This document shows positions 1 through 8,454 of a stretch of 64,000 nt of DNA, piece after piece. The notes under the pieces are model-generated. The model saw only the letters and a program-made list of their open reading frames with translations. It did not search any database and was not told the DNA's origin. This stretch comes from Reyranella sp. (lineage in GTDB: Bacteria > Pseudomonadota > Alphaproteobacteria > Reyranellales > Reyranellaceae): contig NZ_JAUSBN010000030.1 in NCBI RefSeq assembly GCF_030651995.1, positions 17,841 through 81,840 of the forward strand. The letters run 5' to 3'. How positions within the stretch are numbered: position 1 is the first letter of the stretch; each line of letters starts with the position of its first letter. The position numbers and the translations under genes were made by a program.

Positions 1-933
1 GCGCTGTTGGCGCTGATGCGCGAGGCCGGCTTCTTCGTCGTGTTCGTGGGGATCGAGAGTCCGGACAGCGACACGCTGGTGGCCATGCAGAAGAAGCAGA
101 ACACCCGACGCAGCCTGACCGACAGCATCTACAAAATCCATCGCGCCGGCATGTTCGTCATCGCGGGCTTCATCGTGGGGTTCGACACAGAGAAGGACGG
201 TATCGCCGATGGCATGGTCGACTGCATTGAGGACGCGGGCATCGCGATCTGCATGGCAGGGCTTCTAACAGCACTGGCGAACACGCAGCTCGCGACTCGG
301 CTTAAACGGGAGAACCGCATGTTCCCCGAAGACTGGACGATGCGGAAGCTCGCCGAGGGCGGCGATCAATGTATCCTCGGGCTCAACTTCGAGACGCTGC
401 GGCGCCGACGTGACGTACTGGCTGACTACAAGAACGTGATCGACCGGATCTATGCGCCGGAGGCCTATTTTGGACGGGTGAGTCGCGCGGCGCGGCAGCT
501 GAACCGCTACTGGCCCGACAAGAAGCCGGAGGTCAAGCCGCCGCGCCGCATCGCGGGGCTGTCATCCAACGATTGGCGCCAGCTGTTCCGTCTCCTGAAA
601 GCAGCGCTCTTCAAACATCCTCTGCTGATCGGTCACTACCTCAAGGCGCTTGTCTCCTGCGCGCGCGAGAATCCCGCCTCGCTCGAGGCGGTGGGAACGA
701 TGGCCGCCTTCTACCTCCACCTCGGTCCGTTCTCGCGCGTCGTCTCGAAGGAGATGGCGCGGCAGATCAAGGAGATCGACAGCGGAGAATGGCGATCCCC
801 CGTGGTTGCGAACCAGTCGGTGCAGCCGAAGGCGGCTCCCGAGATGGTCTCTATCGGGAAGCGCGAATTGGTCCCGTTTACCGAGCCGATCCGGTTAAAG
901 GCGAACCTCAGCTCGACCCGAGAACAGAAATAA
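1..933 (+). CDS. B12-binding radical SAM protein, C-terminal part (5' end outside window)
   Basis: The reading frame is already open at base 1, so the N-terminus, with the B12-binding fold and the CxxxCxxC iron-sulfur motif, lies upstream of the window. What remains matches the second half of the radical SAM barrel (GIESPDSDTLVAMQKKQN, then AGFIVGFDTEKDG, the usual strand and loop sequences of this fold) followed by the DUF4070-type C-terminal region rich in Arg and Leu helices. Members of this family methylate or rearrange unactivated carbon positions, for example in hopanoid or lipid modification; the substrate cannot be read from this fragment. The gene stops cleanly at TAA 931-933. No partner gene follows closely; the next 230 bases hold only a dispersed repeat. 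Family call is firm, function open. Confidence 0.8.
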   Translation, partial: ALLALMREAGFFVVFVGIESPDSDTLVAMQKKQNTRRSLTDSIYKIHRAGMFVIAGFIVGFDTEKDGIADGMVDCIEDAGIAICMAGLLTALANTQLATRLKRENRMFPEDWTMRKLAEGGDQCILGLNFETLRRRRDVLADYKNVIDRIYAPEAYFGRVSRAARQLNRYWPDKKPEVKPPRRIAGLSSNDWRQLFRLLKAALFKHPLLIGHYLKALVSCARENPASLEAVGTMAAFYLHLGPFSRVVSKEMARQIKEIDSGEWRSPVVANQSVQPKAAPEMVSIGKRELVPFTEPIRLKANLSSTREQK

Positions 934-996
934 ATCGCAAATCCCGCTGCAGATTCACTTCTGGGGTTAGCGGCGGCAGAAGTCGACGACATCTCG

Positions 997-1034
997 CTTG
1001 CCGCACATGTGGAGGCGCTATCACCACCGCTCCT
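997..1034. repeat. Dispersed 38-nt repeat, copy 1
   Basis: This stretch starts with CTTGCCGCACATG and reads through GGCGCTATCA to CGCTCCT. It is matched by 2063-2100 with about four-fifths identity and two single-base gaps. Both copies lie in non-coding DNA. They could be remnants of one small mobile or regulatory element; the function is unknown. Confidence 0.5.
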
Positions 1035-1165
1035 TCGTGCAAGGCCGCCGCATGGGTCCCCCGTCGCAATCACCGTCGCGCTCGAATTGCGCCGCAGCAG
1101 CGCCATCTTGTTGCGTGCATGCTGCGGTTCTGGCGTCGTGGGGCGCCGTTGAGACGGGGATACAA

Positions 1166-1489
1166 ATGCTTTCGGTTCGAACCTTTGCCACGCTGTTCGG
1201 CGCGACCGTGCTCGCTTCCGTATCGCTATCCGGCGCGGCGGCCCCGGCCCTGTCGCAAAGCGCCATGACGCCCGGTGGCGGGGCGATGGCCCCTCAGCCT
1301 CGTGTAGCGCCGACCGTCGCACCCCCGGCAGCCCCGCAGGCTCCCGTCATGACGCCCCAAGCTCCCCTCGTTGCACCGCAAATGCCGGTGGCGACCCAGC
1401 CGATCCCTCAGCCCTCGACCCGAAGCACGACCAGCTCAAGCAATCGCGATCACATCGATCAGGACGCACAAACAGACATCAAGAAGTGA
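1166..1489 (+). CDS. Small proline-rich secreted protein, hypothetical
   Basis: The frame opens earlier (998), but the part upstream of ATG 1166 reads like chance coding sequence. From 1166 the product is 107 residues with a clear signal peptide: MLSVRTFATLFGATVLASV, then a small-residue stretch ending near ALSQS. The mature part is dominated by Pro, Ala and Val in loose repeats (APQAPV, APLVAPQMPV) and ends in a polar Ser/Asp tail with a terminal Lys-Lys. Such sequences are typical of periplasmic linker-like proteins. No domain is recognisable. A frameshifted fragment follows in the same frame directly after the stop, so the two may once have been neighbours in one operon. Confidence is moderate for being a gene and nil for function. 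Confidence 0.55.
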   Translation: MLSVRTFATLFGATVLASVSLSGAAAPALSQSAMTPGGGAMAPQPRVAPTVAPPAAPQAPVMTPQAPLVAPQMPVATQPIPQPSTRSTTSSSNRDHIDQDAQTDIKK

Positions 1490-1823
1490 CGAGCCCTCTC
1501 ATCCTTACCAATCGGCCTCGTCGGCGCCCCGGGAAGCTTAGCCGCGGGCAAAGGCACGACCGACGCAAGCGGTAACGTGACTTTCAAGGAGCTGAAGCCC
1601 GGGAACTACAGCGTCGAGCTGCCGAACGCGGGAGCCCCGGGGCGTGGTGAGCATGACGACGTTCGTTAATGGCAAGCTTGCCTCGCGCACCGTCTTTCCG
1701 GTCGCCAGCTCGGTCGGCACCTTTGCGGTCGCCAGCGCCCGGGACACCATCACCCTCAAGTTCGAACGCAGCATTGGCTCTACCCCGGTCAACGGCATTG
1801 GCGGCACGGGCGGCGGCAGATAG
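1490..1823 (+). pseudogene. Frameshifted remnant with a carboxypeptidase-regulatory-like (SpaA-type) domain
   Basis: Frame 2 from 1490 reads IGLVGAPGSLAAGKGTTDAS and continues to KELKPGNYSVELPN. This is the compact beta-sandwich pattern (TTDASGNVTFKELKPGNY) of surface or periplasmic regulatory-like domains. Similarity then passes to frame 3 from about 1645 (MTTFVNGKLASRTVFPVASS and on to TAG 1821-1823, ending in a Gly-rich tail). No start codon or ribosome site precedes it. A single frameshift near 1640-1650 explains the break. It could also be a sequencing error in a real gene. Confidence 0.45.
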
Positions 1824-2287
1824 ACCGGCAATCTCGGCCCAGCGCCGCGGCCGCCGATCCATCGTCCCGACTTGCGCGCGCGTCGGCGGGGCGCTTGAAG
1901 GCGAGGTCAAGGTATCCGACGAGGATGCGAGGGCTAAGACCCTTCGCCTGCGGATCTCGGCCGACGTCTCAACCTTGCGCGTACGGTAATCTTAGGGAAG
2001 CCCGCCTCGATCACGGGCTGCGAGAACGAGTGGACTTCGCGCCACTTCGCCTGGGCTGTTAACTTGCCGCACATGGTGGAACGCTATCATTTGCGCTCCT
2101 CCTCCTCATCATCGCTTCGAGCACAATGGTCTGACCGAACAGAACAGCTCGCACCTAGTGCGACGGCGTTGACTAGCTATTGGCCGGATTTGGGAGAGGG
2201 CGGGCGGGCAACTTGGCGGGCGCGGCCTAGCTGTTTGATCCCGGGATTTGATAGTGCACCCTTGTCGGGCGATTTGAGGGATGCGCT
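1824..2287. other. Non-coding stretch, one repeat copy only
   Basis: I see no gene here. Open frames are short and lack ribosome sites. The only structure noticed is the second copy of the 38-nt repeat at 2063-2100. The right part borders the broken IS481-type transposase and may include the left end of that element, but no terminal inverted repeat can be confirmed because the other end is gone. Confidence 0.4.
2063..2100. repeat. Dispersed 38-nt repeat, copy 2
   Basis: This matches 997-1034 (CTTGCCGCACATG, then TGGA, CGCTATCA and GCGCTCCT). The copies differ by a one-base gap on each side and a few substitutions. It lies about 1.07 kb from copy 1 in the same orientation, with only damaged or hypothetical sequence between them. 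Confidence 0.5.
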
Positions 2288-2708
2288 ATGGGACAGGTTC
2301 TTCACGGCTGCGCCACAACGACAGCGGCGATCCGTCGAGTGATACAGCATAGTCAAGAGAGCCTGAGGAGCCTTTCCAAACGATACGGCATCAATCCCAA
2401 GACCGTTGCCAAGTGGAGGAAGCGCGGCTCTGTCGCCGATCTGAAGATGGGGCCGAAGGAAGCGAAGTCGACAGTGCTGTCGATCGAGGACGAGGCGATC
2501 ATCGTCGCCTTCCGCAGGCACACGCTCCTGCCCCCTCGACGATTGCCTCTACGCCCTTCAGGCCACGATACCACACCTGACCCGTTCATCCTTGCACCGC
2601 TGCCTCCAGCGCCACGGCATCTCGCGGCTGCCGGATGTCGAAGACGGCAAGGTCGAGAAGCGCAAGTTCAAGGCCTATCCCATCGGCTACTTCCACATCG
2701 ATATCGCC
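2288..2708 (+). pseudogene. IS481-family transposase, frameshifted and truncated
   Basis: The N-terminal helix-turn-helix half of an IS481-type transposase is plain: MGQVLHGCATTTAAIRRVIQ, SLSKRYGINPKTVAKWRKRG and AIIVAFRRHTLLP in frame 2. The family sequence then continues in frame 3 from 2535 (LDDCLYALQATIPHLTRSSL and HRCLQRHGISRLPDVEDGK, KFKAYPIGYFHIDIA). The shift coincides with a run of five C at 2531-2535 where four would keep the frame. Similarity stops after HIDIA, just where the DDE catalytic domain should start, so about 200 residues are missing. It is a dead element and probably marks a past rearrangement at the left side of the ICE region. Confidence 0.8.
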
Positions 2709-3210
2709 GTTCTCTACGTCCAAGAAGACGCAAATCATTTCTGGCCAAGTCCGTTTCCACCGTCGCCTTCCCTCTAAGACTTCGACAGAACTATTCGAAA
2801 AGGTTCCTCAATCGAGTGAGATCATATTAGACAACCGTTTGTACTTGGGGCGGTACAACGCGCGGCTGACGCCCCTCTGGATTGGGCGCACACAATCATC
2901 TCGGCAGTAACGACGTCGAAATCGGTCGTCGAGCTCGTATTCTATATCACCATGTTGACCCTGTGCTGGCTGCCGCGGGCTCGGATTGACCACCGGACGG
3001 AGTTACTTTCATGGCCCTGCGATCGATCAACCACCGGCTCACCCGGTGGCTATCAGATAGCATGGGGTAAAGATGGCATCGTGCGACGCTATTCGGCGAC
3101 AAGTCGAGATTGCAGGAATGTGTATTGGGCGCAATCGGCTAGCCACCATTCAAGCCCTAAAAGAGCTTACGCCACTCTCGGCAGCAGCCCTGCAACCGCC
3201 CGGCCGGAAC
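2709..3210. other. Non-coding stretch upstream of the LysR gene
   Basis: Nothing supportable was found. Short frames exist on both strands but none has a ribosome site or a recognisable product. The piece next to 2709 is where the missing transposase domain would have been, so it is likely rearranged DNA. The last 100 bases must contain the promoter of the LysR gene that starts at 3211, but I cannot pick a convincing -35/-10 pair. Confidence 0.35.
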
Positions 3211-4119
3211 ATGAACCTCGATCTGAGTTCCTTGCGGAGCGTAATTGCGGCGGCCGAGCACGGAAGCTTCCGGCAAGCCGCGACTGCCCTTAACATCAAG
3301 CAGTCTGCACTTAGCCGCCGCATACGACAGCTTGAAGAGCAGCTTGGCGCCTCCTTATTCGAGCGATCCAGCGGAGGAGTGCGCCTTACCCCGGCCGGTG
3401 CGAGCATGGCCCAAGCAGGCCGCCGTCTGTTCGAAGAAATAGACGACATGATCAAGGCTTCGCAGCTGGCCGGCCGAGGGGAAGCCGGTGTCCTCAAAGT
3501 AGGTTTCGGGACGGCGGTATCGACCAGCAAGGTACGTACCATCATAGCAGATCACATCAGGTCATTTCCCGAAGTCGCCATACAGGTTACCGAACGATCT
3601 CCGGCTCACCTGATGACGGCCCTTGGGACAGGAGATGTGGACCTCGCCATCATTGCAGGCGAGGCACGGCAACATAACGGACCTTCGATGTCCTTATGGT
3701 CGGAGCGCATTGTTGCGGCTTTGTCTTCGCGGCACCCGCTCTTCAACAACGAGGTCATCGATTGGAGTGATCTCAAAAACGAGACATTTCTTCTAAGCCA
3801 GTGGGACCCGGGTCTTGATCTTCGCAATCTGATCCTCAGGAAACTCGCAGCGCCGGGTGATACCCCCAGGATCGAGACCTGGGACGCCAGCAATGAGAAG
3901 GTTCTCGGGATGGTGGAAGCAGGACTTCATGTCAGCGTTCATTTCGAGTCATGGACCAGTCTTGCCTATACCGGCGTCCGCTTTCGCGAGCTTCGCGATG
4001 CGTCGGGTCCGAGCCACATCACGTTCACGGCGTGCTGGGAGGAGCAGAACCGAAACCCTGCGCTCGCCCGGTTCCTGGACACGCTCCGACAAACACACCA
4101 TCCAACCACCCTCACCTAG
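3211..4119 (+). CDS. LysR-family transcriptional regulator at the end of the trb cluster
   Basis: A 302-residue LysR regulator. The start at ATG 3211 (MNLDLSSLRSVIAAAEHGSF) fits the family; the frame opens 46 codons earlier but that part has no similarity. The winged helix-turn-helix fills residues 1-60 (FRQAATALNIKQSALSRRIR, LEEQLGASLFERSSGG). The effector-binding domain follows (residues about 90-295), with LKVGFGTAV and DVDLAIIAGE as typical strands. In ICEs of this type a LysR gene regularly sits past trbI and the DUF2274 gene, in the opposite direction, and this one does: its 3' end overlaps the DUF2274 gene by 8 bases, tail to tail. It may sense a metabolite and act on transfer or neighbouring genes; its target is not evident. 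Confidence 0.9.
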   Translation: MNLDLSSLRSVIAAAEHGSFRQAATALNIKQSALSRRIRQLEEQLGASLFERSSGGVRLTPAGASMAQAGRRLFEEIDDMIKASQLAGRGEAGVLKVGFGTAVSTSKVRTIIADHIRSFPEVAIQVTERSPAHLMTALGTGDVDLAIIAGEARQHNGPSMSLWSERIVAALSSRHPLFNNEVIDWSDLKNETFLLSQWDPGLDLRNLILRKLAAPGDTPRIETWDASNEKVLGMVEAGLHVSVHFESWTSLAYTGVRFRELRDASGPSHITFTACWEEQNRNPALARFLDTLRQTHHPTTLT

Positions 4120-4357
4120 CGTCCACTTTCTGCGCCGACACTTTTGCCGAACGCCGCGCTTTGGCAAAGGCTCGATCAGCCGACATGAACCGGGCCAACA
4201 TCGGCCCGACGAGCTTTGCCGGATCGATGGTCTGCCCCGTTTCACGGCCGAGCGTCTCCGCGTAAACAATGAGATCCCGGTGGATGGCCGCCGGCAAGTC
4301 CACCGTCAGCTTTACAGGCTTCTCGTCCAGGATGGCGCCAAGTTTGAGCTTGGACAT
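4112..4357 (-). CDS. DUF2274 family protein of the trb cluster
   Basis: An 81-residue protein starting MSKLKLGAILDEKPVKLTVD. It matches the small DUF2274 family that follows trbI in alpha- and gammaproteobacterial ICEs. The pattern LTVDLPAAIHRDLIVYAETL resembles a ribbon-helix-helix core (beta strand, then two helices), so a DNA-binding or antitoxin-like role is possible but unproven. It lies 10 bases downstream of trbI on the same strand and is the last gene of the mating-pair operon. Its tail runs into the 3' end of the LysR gene by 8 bases. Confidence 0.85.
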   Translation of the reverse strand: MSKLKLGAILDEKPVKLTVDLPAAIHRDLIVYAETLGRETGQTIDPAKLVGPMLARFMSADRAFAKARRSAKVSAQKVDAR

Positions 4358-4367
4358 GACGTTTCTC

Positions 4368-5537
4368 CTATCCTCGATAAGGCTGAAGCACGAGATCGCG
4401 GGTCACGATGACCCGGACCGGGTAACCAGGACGGATGGTCAGGGTCGGCTGGATGTTGAGGTTGCGCCGCACCACTTGCTGCCCAGCCTGATTCAGCGTG
4501 TCGCCCGCACCACGGCGTAGGGCGCGCACCAGATCGCTGTCGTTCTCATCCGAGCCCAGTTCGGTGCCAACCGCGAGGATGGTCGACAGAAGCGCGGCCT
4601 TGAACAGGGATCCCCAGTGGTGGTCGACGCCGTCTTCCAGACCGGCCTGCCCGCTAGAATCGGCCCCGGGCTGGCGCTCGAGCACGATCGAAAAGCCATT
4701 GGGCAGAAGCAATCGCGTCCAGACCAGAAGAAGACGCGACTGACCGAAGGTGACCTGGCTGTCGTAGATGCCGATCAGCCGTGCCCCTTGAGGGATCAGC
4801 AACGCGCCGCCAGTTGGCGTGTCGTAGACGTTCTCCGTCACCTGCGCGGTGATCTGTCCCGGTAGATCGGACCGTAGGCCGGTAATGAGGGCCGCGGGAA
4901 TGACGGCGCCGGCCTGCAGCACAAACGGTGAACCGGGCCGCACCAGACGATCGGGACTCGTCGTCTTCCGATCGACAGGCGCATTCATGAAGGCGACTTT
5001 GCGGTCCTGTCCGTTCTGGATCGAGGCTTCATCTGTCGCCGACGCCGCTGCCGACATTGAATGCTGAGACGGGGGAATACTTGCGGCGCCAGGCTGTGTC
5101 TGACGATTGCCGGGAGCGAACAGGCGGCTGACGCGGGCGGCTTCCGTCTCCTGAGCCCGGCGCTGCTGCTCGGCGTCGGGCGACGATGGGGCGGCTTGAC
5201 CTTGGGCTGCTACGATCGGTCGGCCGAGGTCGCCCGGCAGCGGCGGTCCGAGAACCGGCACATCCCGAGGAACGCCGGTGTAATCTCGCGGCAGTGCCGC
5301 CAGACCGTCGGCCATGCGCGGCCGGTCGGTCGTGTAGAGTTCTTGCGGCGTGACGCCAAGCAGCCGGTCTCTTTGCAAAGCCCACAGCACGGCGCCGCAG
5401 ACTAGGATAAGGCCTAGCGCCGTTCCGCCAATCAGCACAGTGCGCGACAGACGGGTGACGCGAGGCCCCTCCGATCGCAGCCGGAAGGGCTGAGCGGTCG
5501 TCGAGGGTGTGGAATCTGACAGCGACTGATCGGTCAT
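4368..5537 (-). CDS. trbI: Conjugal transfer protein TrbI (VirB10-like)
   Basis: TrbI is the VirB10-type component that spans the inner membrane, periplasm and outer-membrane core of the type IV secretion channel. The chosen start, ATG ending at 5537, gives 389 residues and overlaps the trbG stop by four bases. One transmembrane helix lies at residues 33-53 (VLIGGTALGLILVCGAVLWA). A proline- and glutamine-rich periplasmic linker follows, then the conserved VirB10 barrel domain (SPFVLQAGAVIPAALITGL, GGALLIPQGARLIGIYDSQV, GRLLLVW-type strands, and a tail with LTIRPGYPVRVIVTRDLVL). Length and domain order are normal, so the gene appears intact although the operon it belongs to is broken upstream. 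Confidence 0.93.
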   Translation of the reverse strand: MTDQSLSDSTPSTTAQPFRLRSEGPRVTRLSRTVLIGGTALGLILVCGAVLWALQRDRLLGVTPQELYTTDRPRMADGLAALPRDYTGVPRDVPVLGPPLPGDLGRPIVAAQGQAAPSSPDAEQQRRAQETEAARVSRLFAPGNRQTQPGAASIPPSQHSMSAAASATDEASIQNGQDRKVAFMNAPVDRKTTSPDRLVRPGSPFVLQAGAVIPAALITGLRSDLPGQITAQVTENVYDTPTGGALLIPQGARLIGIYDSQVTFGQSRLLLVWTRLLLPNGFSIVLERQPGADSSGQAGLEDGVDHHWGSLFKAALLSTILAVGTELGSDENDSDLVRALRRGAGDTLNQAGQQVVRRNLNIQPTLTIRPGYPVRVIVTRDLVLQPYRG

Positions 5538-6481
5538 CGCGGCGGCCTTCCATCCGTGCGGACGATCCGGACGATCTGCTGGCTCTCGCCCCCCAACCGT
5601 AATTCGGCCGCAGCAAACAGGCGGTCGACGATCAGGACGTTGCCGTATGCACGGGAGTTGACGAGCTCCGGCTTGCCATCCGTGCCGACGACGAAGAGAG
5701 GCGGCATCTCGCCCTGCACGATGCCGGGCGAGAACTCGACATAGACCTTGCGTCCATCGTCGTAGGCATTGACCGGTCTCCAGGGCGGCTTGTCGCCCTC
5801 GATCGAGTAACGATAACGGCGCTGCGCAATCTCGGGGAGGACCGGCACCGGCGGCAGAGCGCGAGGGCTCTTGCCTCGGCTCTCCGGGTAGAACCACGCG
5901 ACCGACGGCATATAGGGCCGCTCGTGAGCTCGCAACTCAATGAGATAGGTGCGCCGGTCGGTGTTGACCACAAGGTTCGTCTCGATGGCCGGCCGGGTCG
6001 GCTTGACCAGAATATGCACGCGACGCGTCTCGCCGTTACCGCTCTCTGTGTCGCCAATGATCCAGCGCACCGTGTCGCCAGCCGCCACCGGGCCTGAGCC
6101 GGTCAGTTGCTCGCCGGGCTCCAGGGCGATGTCGGTGACCTGTCCCGGCGCGACGTAGACCTGATAGAGGGCCCCCGGGCTATACGGAAACACCTGCACG
6201 GCGTTGAAGTAGCCCTCACGGCGCGGCTCCACCCGCGCGGCGCCATTGGCGGCCTCGACGCGCGCCACCGGATCCCTCGCGTCGCCCGGGCCTCCGCGCG
6301 CCGGCGTCCAGGCCGGTGGAACATGCAGAGGCCGCGGCGGTGGATCCTCGGCAGGCGCCGAGGACACCGGGAGCGGCGGCACGCTCTCGTCGTAACTGAT
6401 CTGCGGCGGCTTGGTGGATGCGCATCCGGTTATCGCCAGCAGGGAAATGAAGAGGGCTGGCCGCATGCTGCGGTACTTCAT
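5534..6481 (-). CDS. trbG: Conjugal transfer protein TrbG (VirB9-like)
   Basis: A 315-residue VirB9-type protein of the outer-membrane core complex. The N-terminus is a lipoprotein signal (FISLLAITGC, lipid-carrying Cys20). A proline-rich region follows, then the N-terminal VirB9 domain (QVFPYSPGALYQVYVAPGQV) and the C-terminal beta-sandwich (PWRPVNAYDDGRKVYVEFSP, LFVVGTDGKPELVNSRAYGN) that contacts TrbI in characterised systems. It overlaps trbF and trbI by four bases each, which implies translational coupling. No damage is visible. Confidence 0.93.
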   Translation of the reverse strand: MKYRSMRPALFISLLAITGCASTKPPQISYDESVPPLPVSSAPAEDPPPRPLHVPPAWTPARGGPGDARDPVARVEAANGAARVEPRREGYFNAVQVFPYSPGALYQVYVAPGQVTDIALEPGEQLTGSGPVAAGDTVRWIIGDTESGNGETRRVHILVKPTRPAIETNLVVNTDRRTYLIELRAHERPYMPSVAWFYPESRGKSPRALPPVPVLPEIAQRRYRYSIEGDKPPWRPVNAYDDGRKVYVEFSPGIVQGEMPPLFVVGTDGKPELVNSRAYGNVLIVDRLFAAAELRLGGESQQIVRIVRTDGRPPR

Positions 6482-7161
6482 TGTGCGAGCTCCTTCGACC
6501 AGTTGATGGCGTTGACGAAGACGCCGAGCGGATTCTTGCGCAAGCGATCTGCATCGCGTGGCGGCTCGATCACGATGGTGAGAATGGCGGTCCAGCGCTC
6601 AGTGGCAGCAAGCTGGCCGCTTTCGTAGCGTCGCTCGGTCCACGCCACCCGGAAGCTGTCCAACGATGCCCTGATGACGCTCGAGACCTCGACGGAGATC
6701 TGCATCTTGCCGAGTCTGGCGAAAGGATCGGCGCGGCGGGCATAGTCGTTCAAGGCTGCGGCGCCGCGATCGGTCGTGAACTCGTATGCCCGTAGCCAGC
6801 CCTGGCGCAGCACGACCGCGTCGGACGGCAGCCCGCGCACGTCCTCGATGAAGCGCGCAAGATGAAAGGCGATCTGCGGATCGGTCGGCCGATAGGAAGC
6901 ATCGGCCGGGGCGATCGCCTGCGCCTGGCCCAGCCTGTCGACCTGGACGACCCAGGGCGTGATCGTCCCCCGCGCCGCTTGCCAGACGAGTCCACCGGCA
7001 AGACCGGCGGCAAGTGCCAGGCAACCGAACGCCATCAGGCGCCAGCTCCTGGCCTGCACGCGCGCGGAGCCAATCCGGTCGTCCCAGACCTGCGCGGCCT
7101 TCTGGTAGGGCGTCTCCGGCACAGGTGTGTGGCCGTAACGGACGGACGAACGCTTGAACAT
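6478..7161 (-). CDS. trbF: Conjugal transfer protein TrbF (VirB8-like)
   Basis: A VirB8-type inner-membrane assembly factor of 227 residues. ATG ending at 7161 is preferred over the TTG one codon earlier; it shares its first base position with the trbL stop. The cytoplasmic N-terminus (TPYQKAAQVWDDRIGSARVQ) is the conserved TrbF signature. A single membrane helix follows (LMAFGCLALAAGLAGGLVWQ), then the NTF2-like periplasmic domain (ALNDYARRADPFARLGKMQI; WTAILTIVIEPPRDADRLRK, NPLGVFVNAINWSKEL). Length is normal. Confidence 0.93.
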   Translation of the reverse strand: MFKRSSVRYGHTPVPETPYQKAAQVWDDRIGSARVQARSWRLMAFGCLALAAGLAGGLVWQAARGTITPWVVQVDRLGQAQAIAPADASYRPTDPQIAFHLARFIEDVRGLPSDAVVLRQGWLRAYEFTTDRGAAALNDYARRADPFARLGKMQISVEVSSVIRASLDSFRVAWTERRYESGQLAATERWTAILTIVIEPPRDADRLRKNPLGVFVNAINWSKELAQ

Positions 7162-8414
7162 CAATGGTTCCCTTCAGAAAGGTCGATGGAGGAGCCGCCA
7201 CCAGCGTGATCGCCGGAACGGATGGCGTGCGTAGCCGCGGAAGCGCCGTGGCTGGCGGCCTGGCTCCGCCTCATGCGCCGCGCCCAGGCGGGCGGTGCGT
7301 CCGGCGGAGCCGCCGCAGTGCCGGGCTCGGCACCGCCGGCAGCGGCGCGCCCGCCGGCCGCAAAGCTGCTCGTAAAGCTTTCTGCCGCCCGGCGGAGCGG
7401 GCTGGCCGCCGCAGATGCGCCCGCCCCGGCCACGCCGGACAGACCACCGGCGCGGTAAGCAGTAGCGGCGCCACCTGCCAGGGCGGCAGTTCCCCGGGCG
7501 GCTGCGCCCGCTGCACCGGCCAGCGCACTTGCACCACCGGTCGCGAGGGCTCCGCCTGCGGCGGCAAGCCCACCGGCTGCCAACCCGGTCCCTACGGCCG
7601 CACCGGCCCCCAGCTGGGGTCCGCCCGAGACGATGCCGTTGGCGATGCCTGGTCCGAAGATGCCAAGGCCCAGCAGGGCCAGGGAGGCCAGCACCAGCGA
7701 CATGGCATCCTCGATGGAGGGCTGAGCACCGGTGCCCGAGGTGAACTGAGAGAAGAGCGTCGAGCCGATCCCGACGATGACCGCCAGCACCAGCACCTTC
7801 ACGCCGGAGGACACGACATTGCCCAGAACGCGCTCGGCCAGGAAGGCCGTCTTGCTGAACAGTCCGAAGGGGATCAGCACGAAACCGGCGAGTGTCGTCA
7901 GCTTGAACTCGATCAGGGTGATGAAGAGCTGGACGGCGAGGATAAAGAAGGCGAGCAGCACCACGACCCAGGCGAATAGCAGCACCACGATCTGGATGAA
8001 GTTCTCGAAGAAGCTGATGTAGCCCATCAGTCCCGAAACCGACTCCAGGAGCGGCCGTCCGGCATCGAGACCGACCTGGGCAACCCGCCCCGGTCGCAGA
8101 AAATCCGCCGCCGACAGGCCGGTGCCGGAGGCCTTGAGCCCCAGGCCTGCGAAGCTCTCGAACACGATGCGGGCGAGGCTGTTCCAGTTGCCGATGAGAT
8201 AGGCGAAGACGCCGATGAACAGGGTCTTCTTGACGAGCCGGGCAATGACATCCTCGTCCCGGCCCCACGCCCAGAACAGCGCGGCCAGCGTCAGGTCGAT
8301 GGCGGCCAGGGTGGCGGCCAGGAAGCCCACTTCGCTGCCCAGCAACCCGAAGCCGCTGTCGATGTAGCTGGTAAAGACTTCGAGGAACCGGTCGATAACG
8401 CCTGTGCCGCCCAT
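7161..8414 (-). CDS. trbL: Conjugal transfer protein TrbL (VirB6-like)
   Basis: A 417-residue polytopic inner-membrane protein. The first 250 residues hold about six hydrophobic helices (for example FLAATLAAIDLTLAALFWAW, IQIVVLLFAWVVVLLAFFIL and SLVLASLALLGLGIFGPGIA). The C-terminal third is a Gly/Ala-rich low-complexity tail with polar end, typical of P-type TrbL. The conserved FLEVFTSYIDSGFGLLGSEV start supports ATG ending at 8414. Only 40 bases separate it from trbJ, so the small trbK gene often found between them is absent. Confidence 0.92.
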   Translation of the reverse strand: MGGTGVIDRFLEVFTSYIDSGFGLLGSEVGFLAATLAAIDLTLAALFWAWGRDEDVIARLVKKTLFIGVFAYLIGNWNSLARIVFESFAGLGLKASGTGLSAADFLRPGRVAQVGLDAGRPLLESVSGLMGYISFFENFIQIVVLLFAWVVVLLAFFILAVQLFITLIEFKLTTLAGFVLIPFGLFSKTAFLAERVLGNVVSSGVKVLVLAVIVGIGSTLFSQFTSGTGAQPSIEDAMSLVLASLALLGLGIFGPGIANGIVSGGPQLGAGAAVGTGLAAGGLAAAGGALATGGASALAGAAGAAARGTAALAGGAATAYRAGGLSGVAGAGASAAASPLRRAAESFTSSFAAGGRAAAGGAEPGTAAAPPDAPPAWARRMRRSQAASHGASAATHAIRSGDHAGGGSSIDLSEGNH

Positions 8415-8454
8415 CGGCCTTCACTCCGTTCCTCTTGCCCACGCGGCGGCGGGC

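Noticed and set aside
2952..3293. 113-codon frame upstream of the LysR gene
   Set aside because: It overlaps the LysR start region in another frame and its product looks random.
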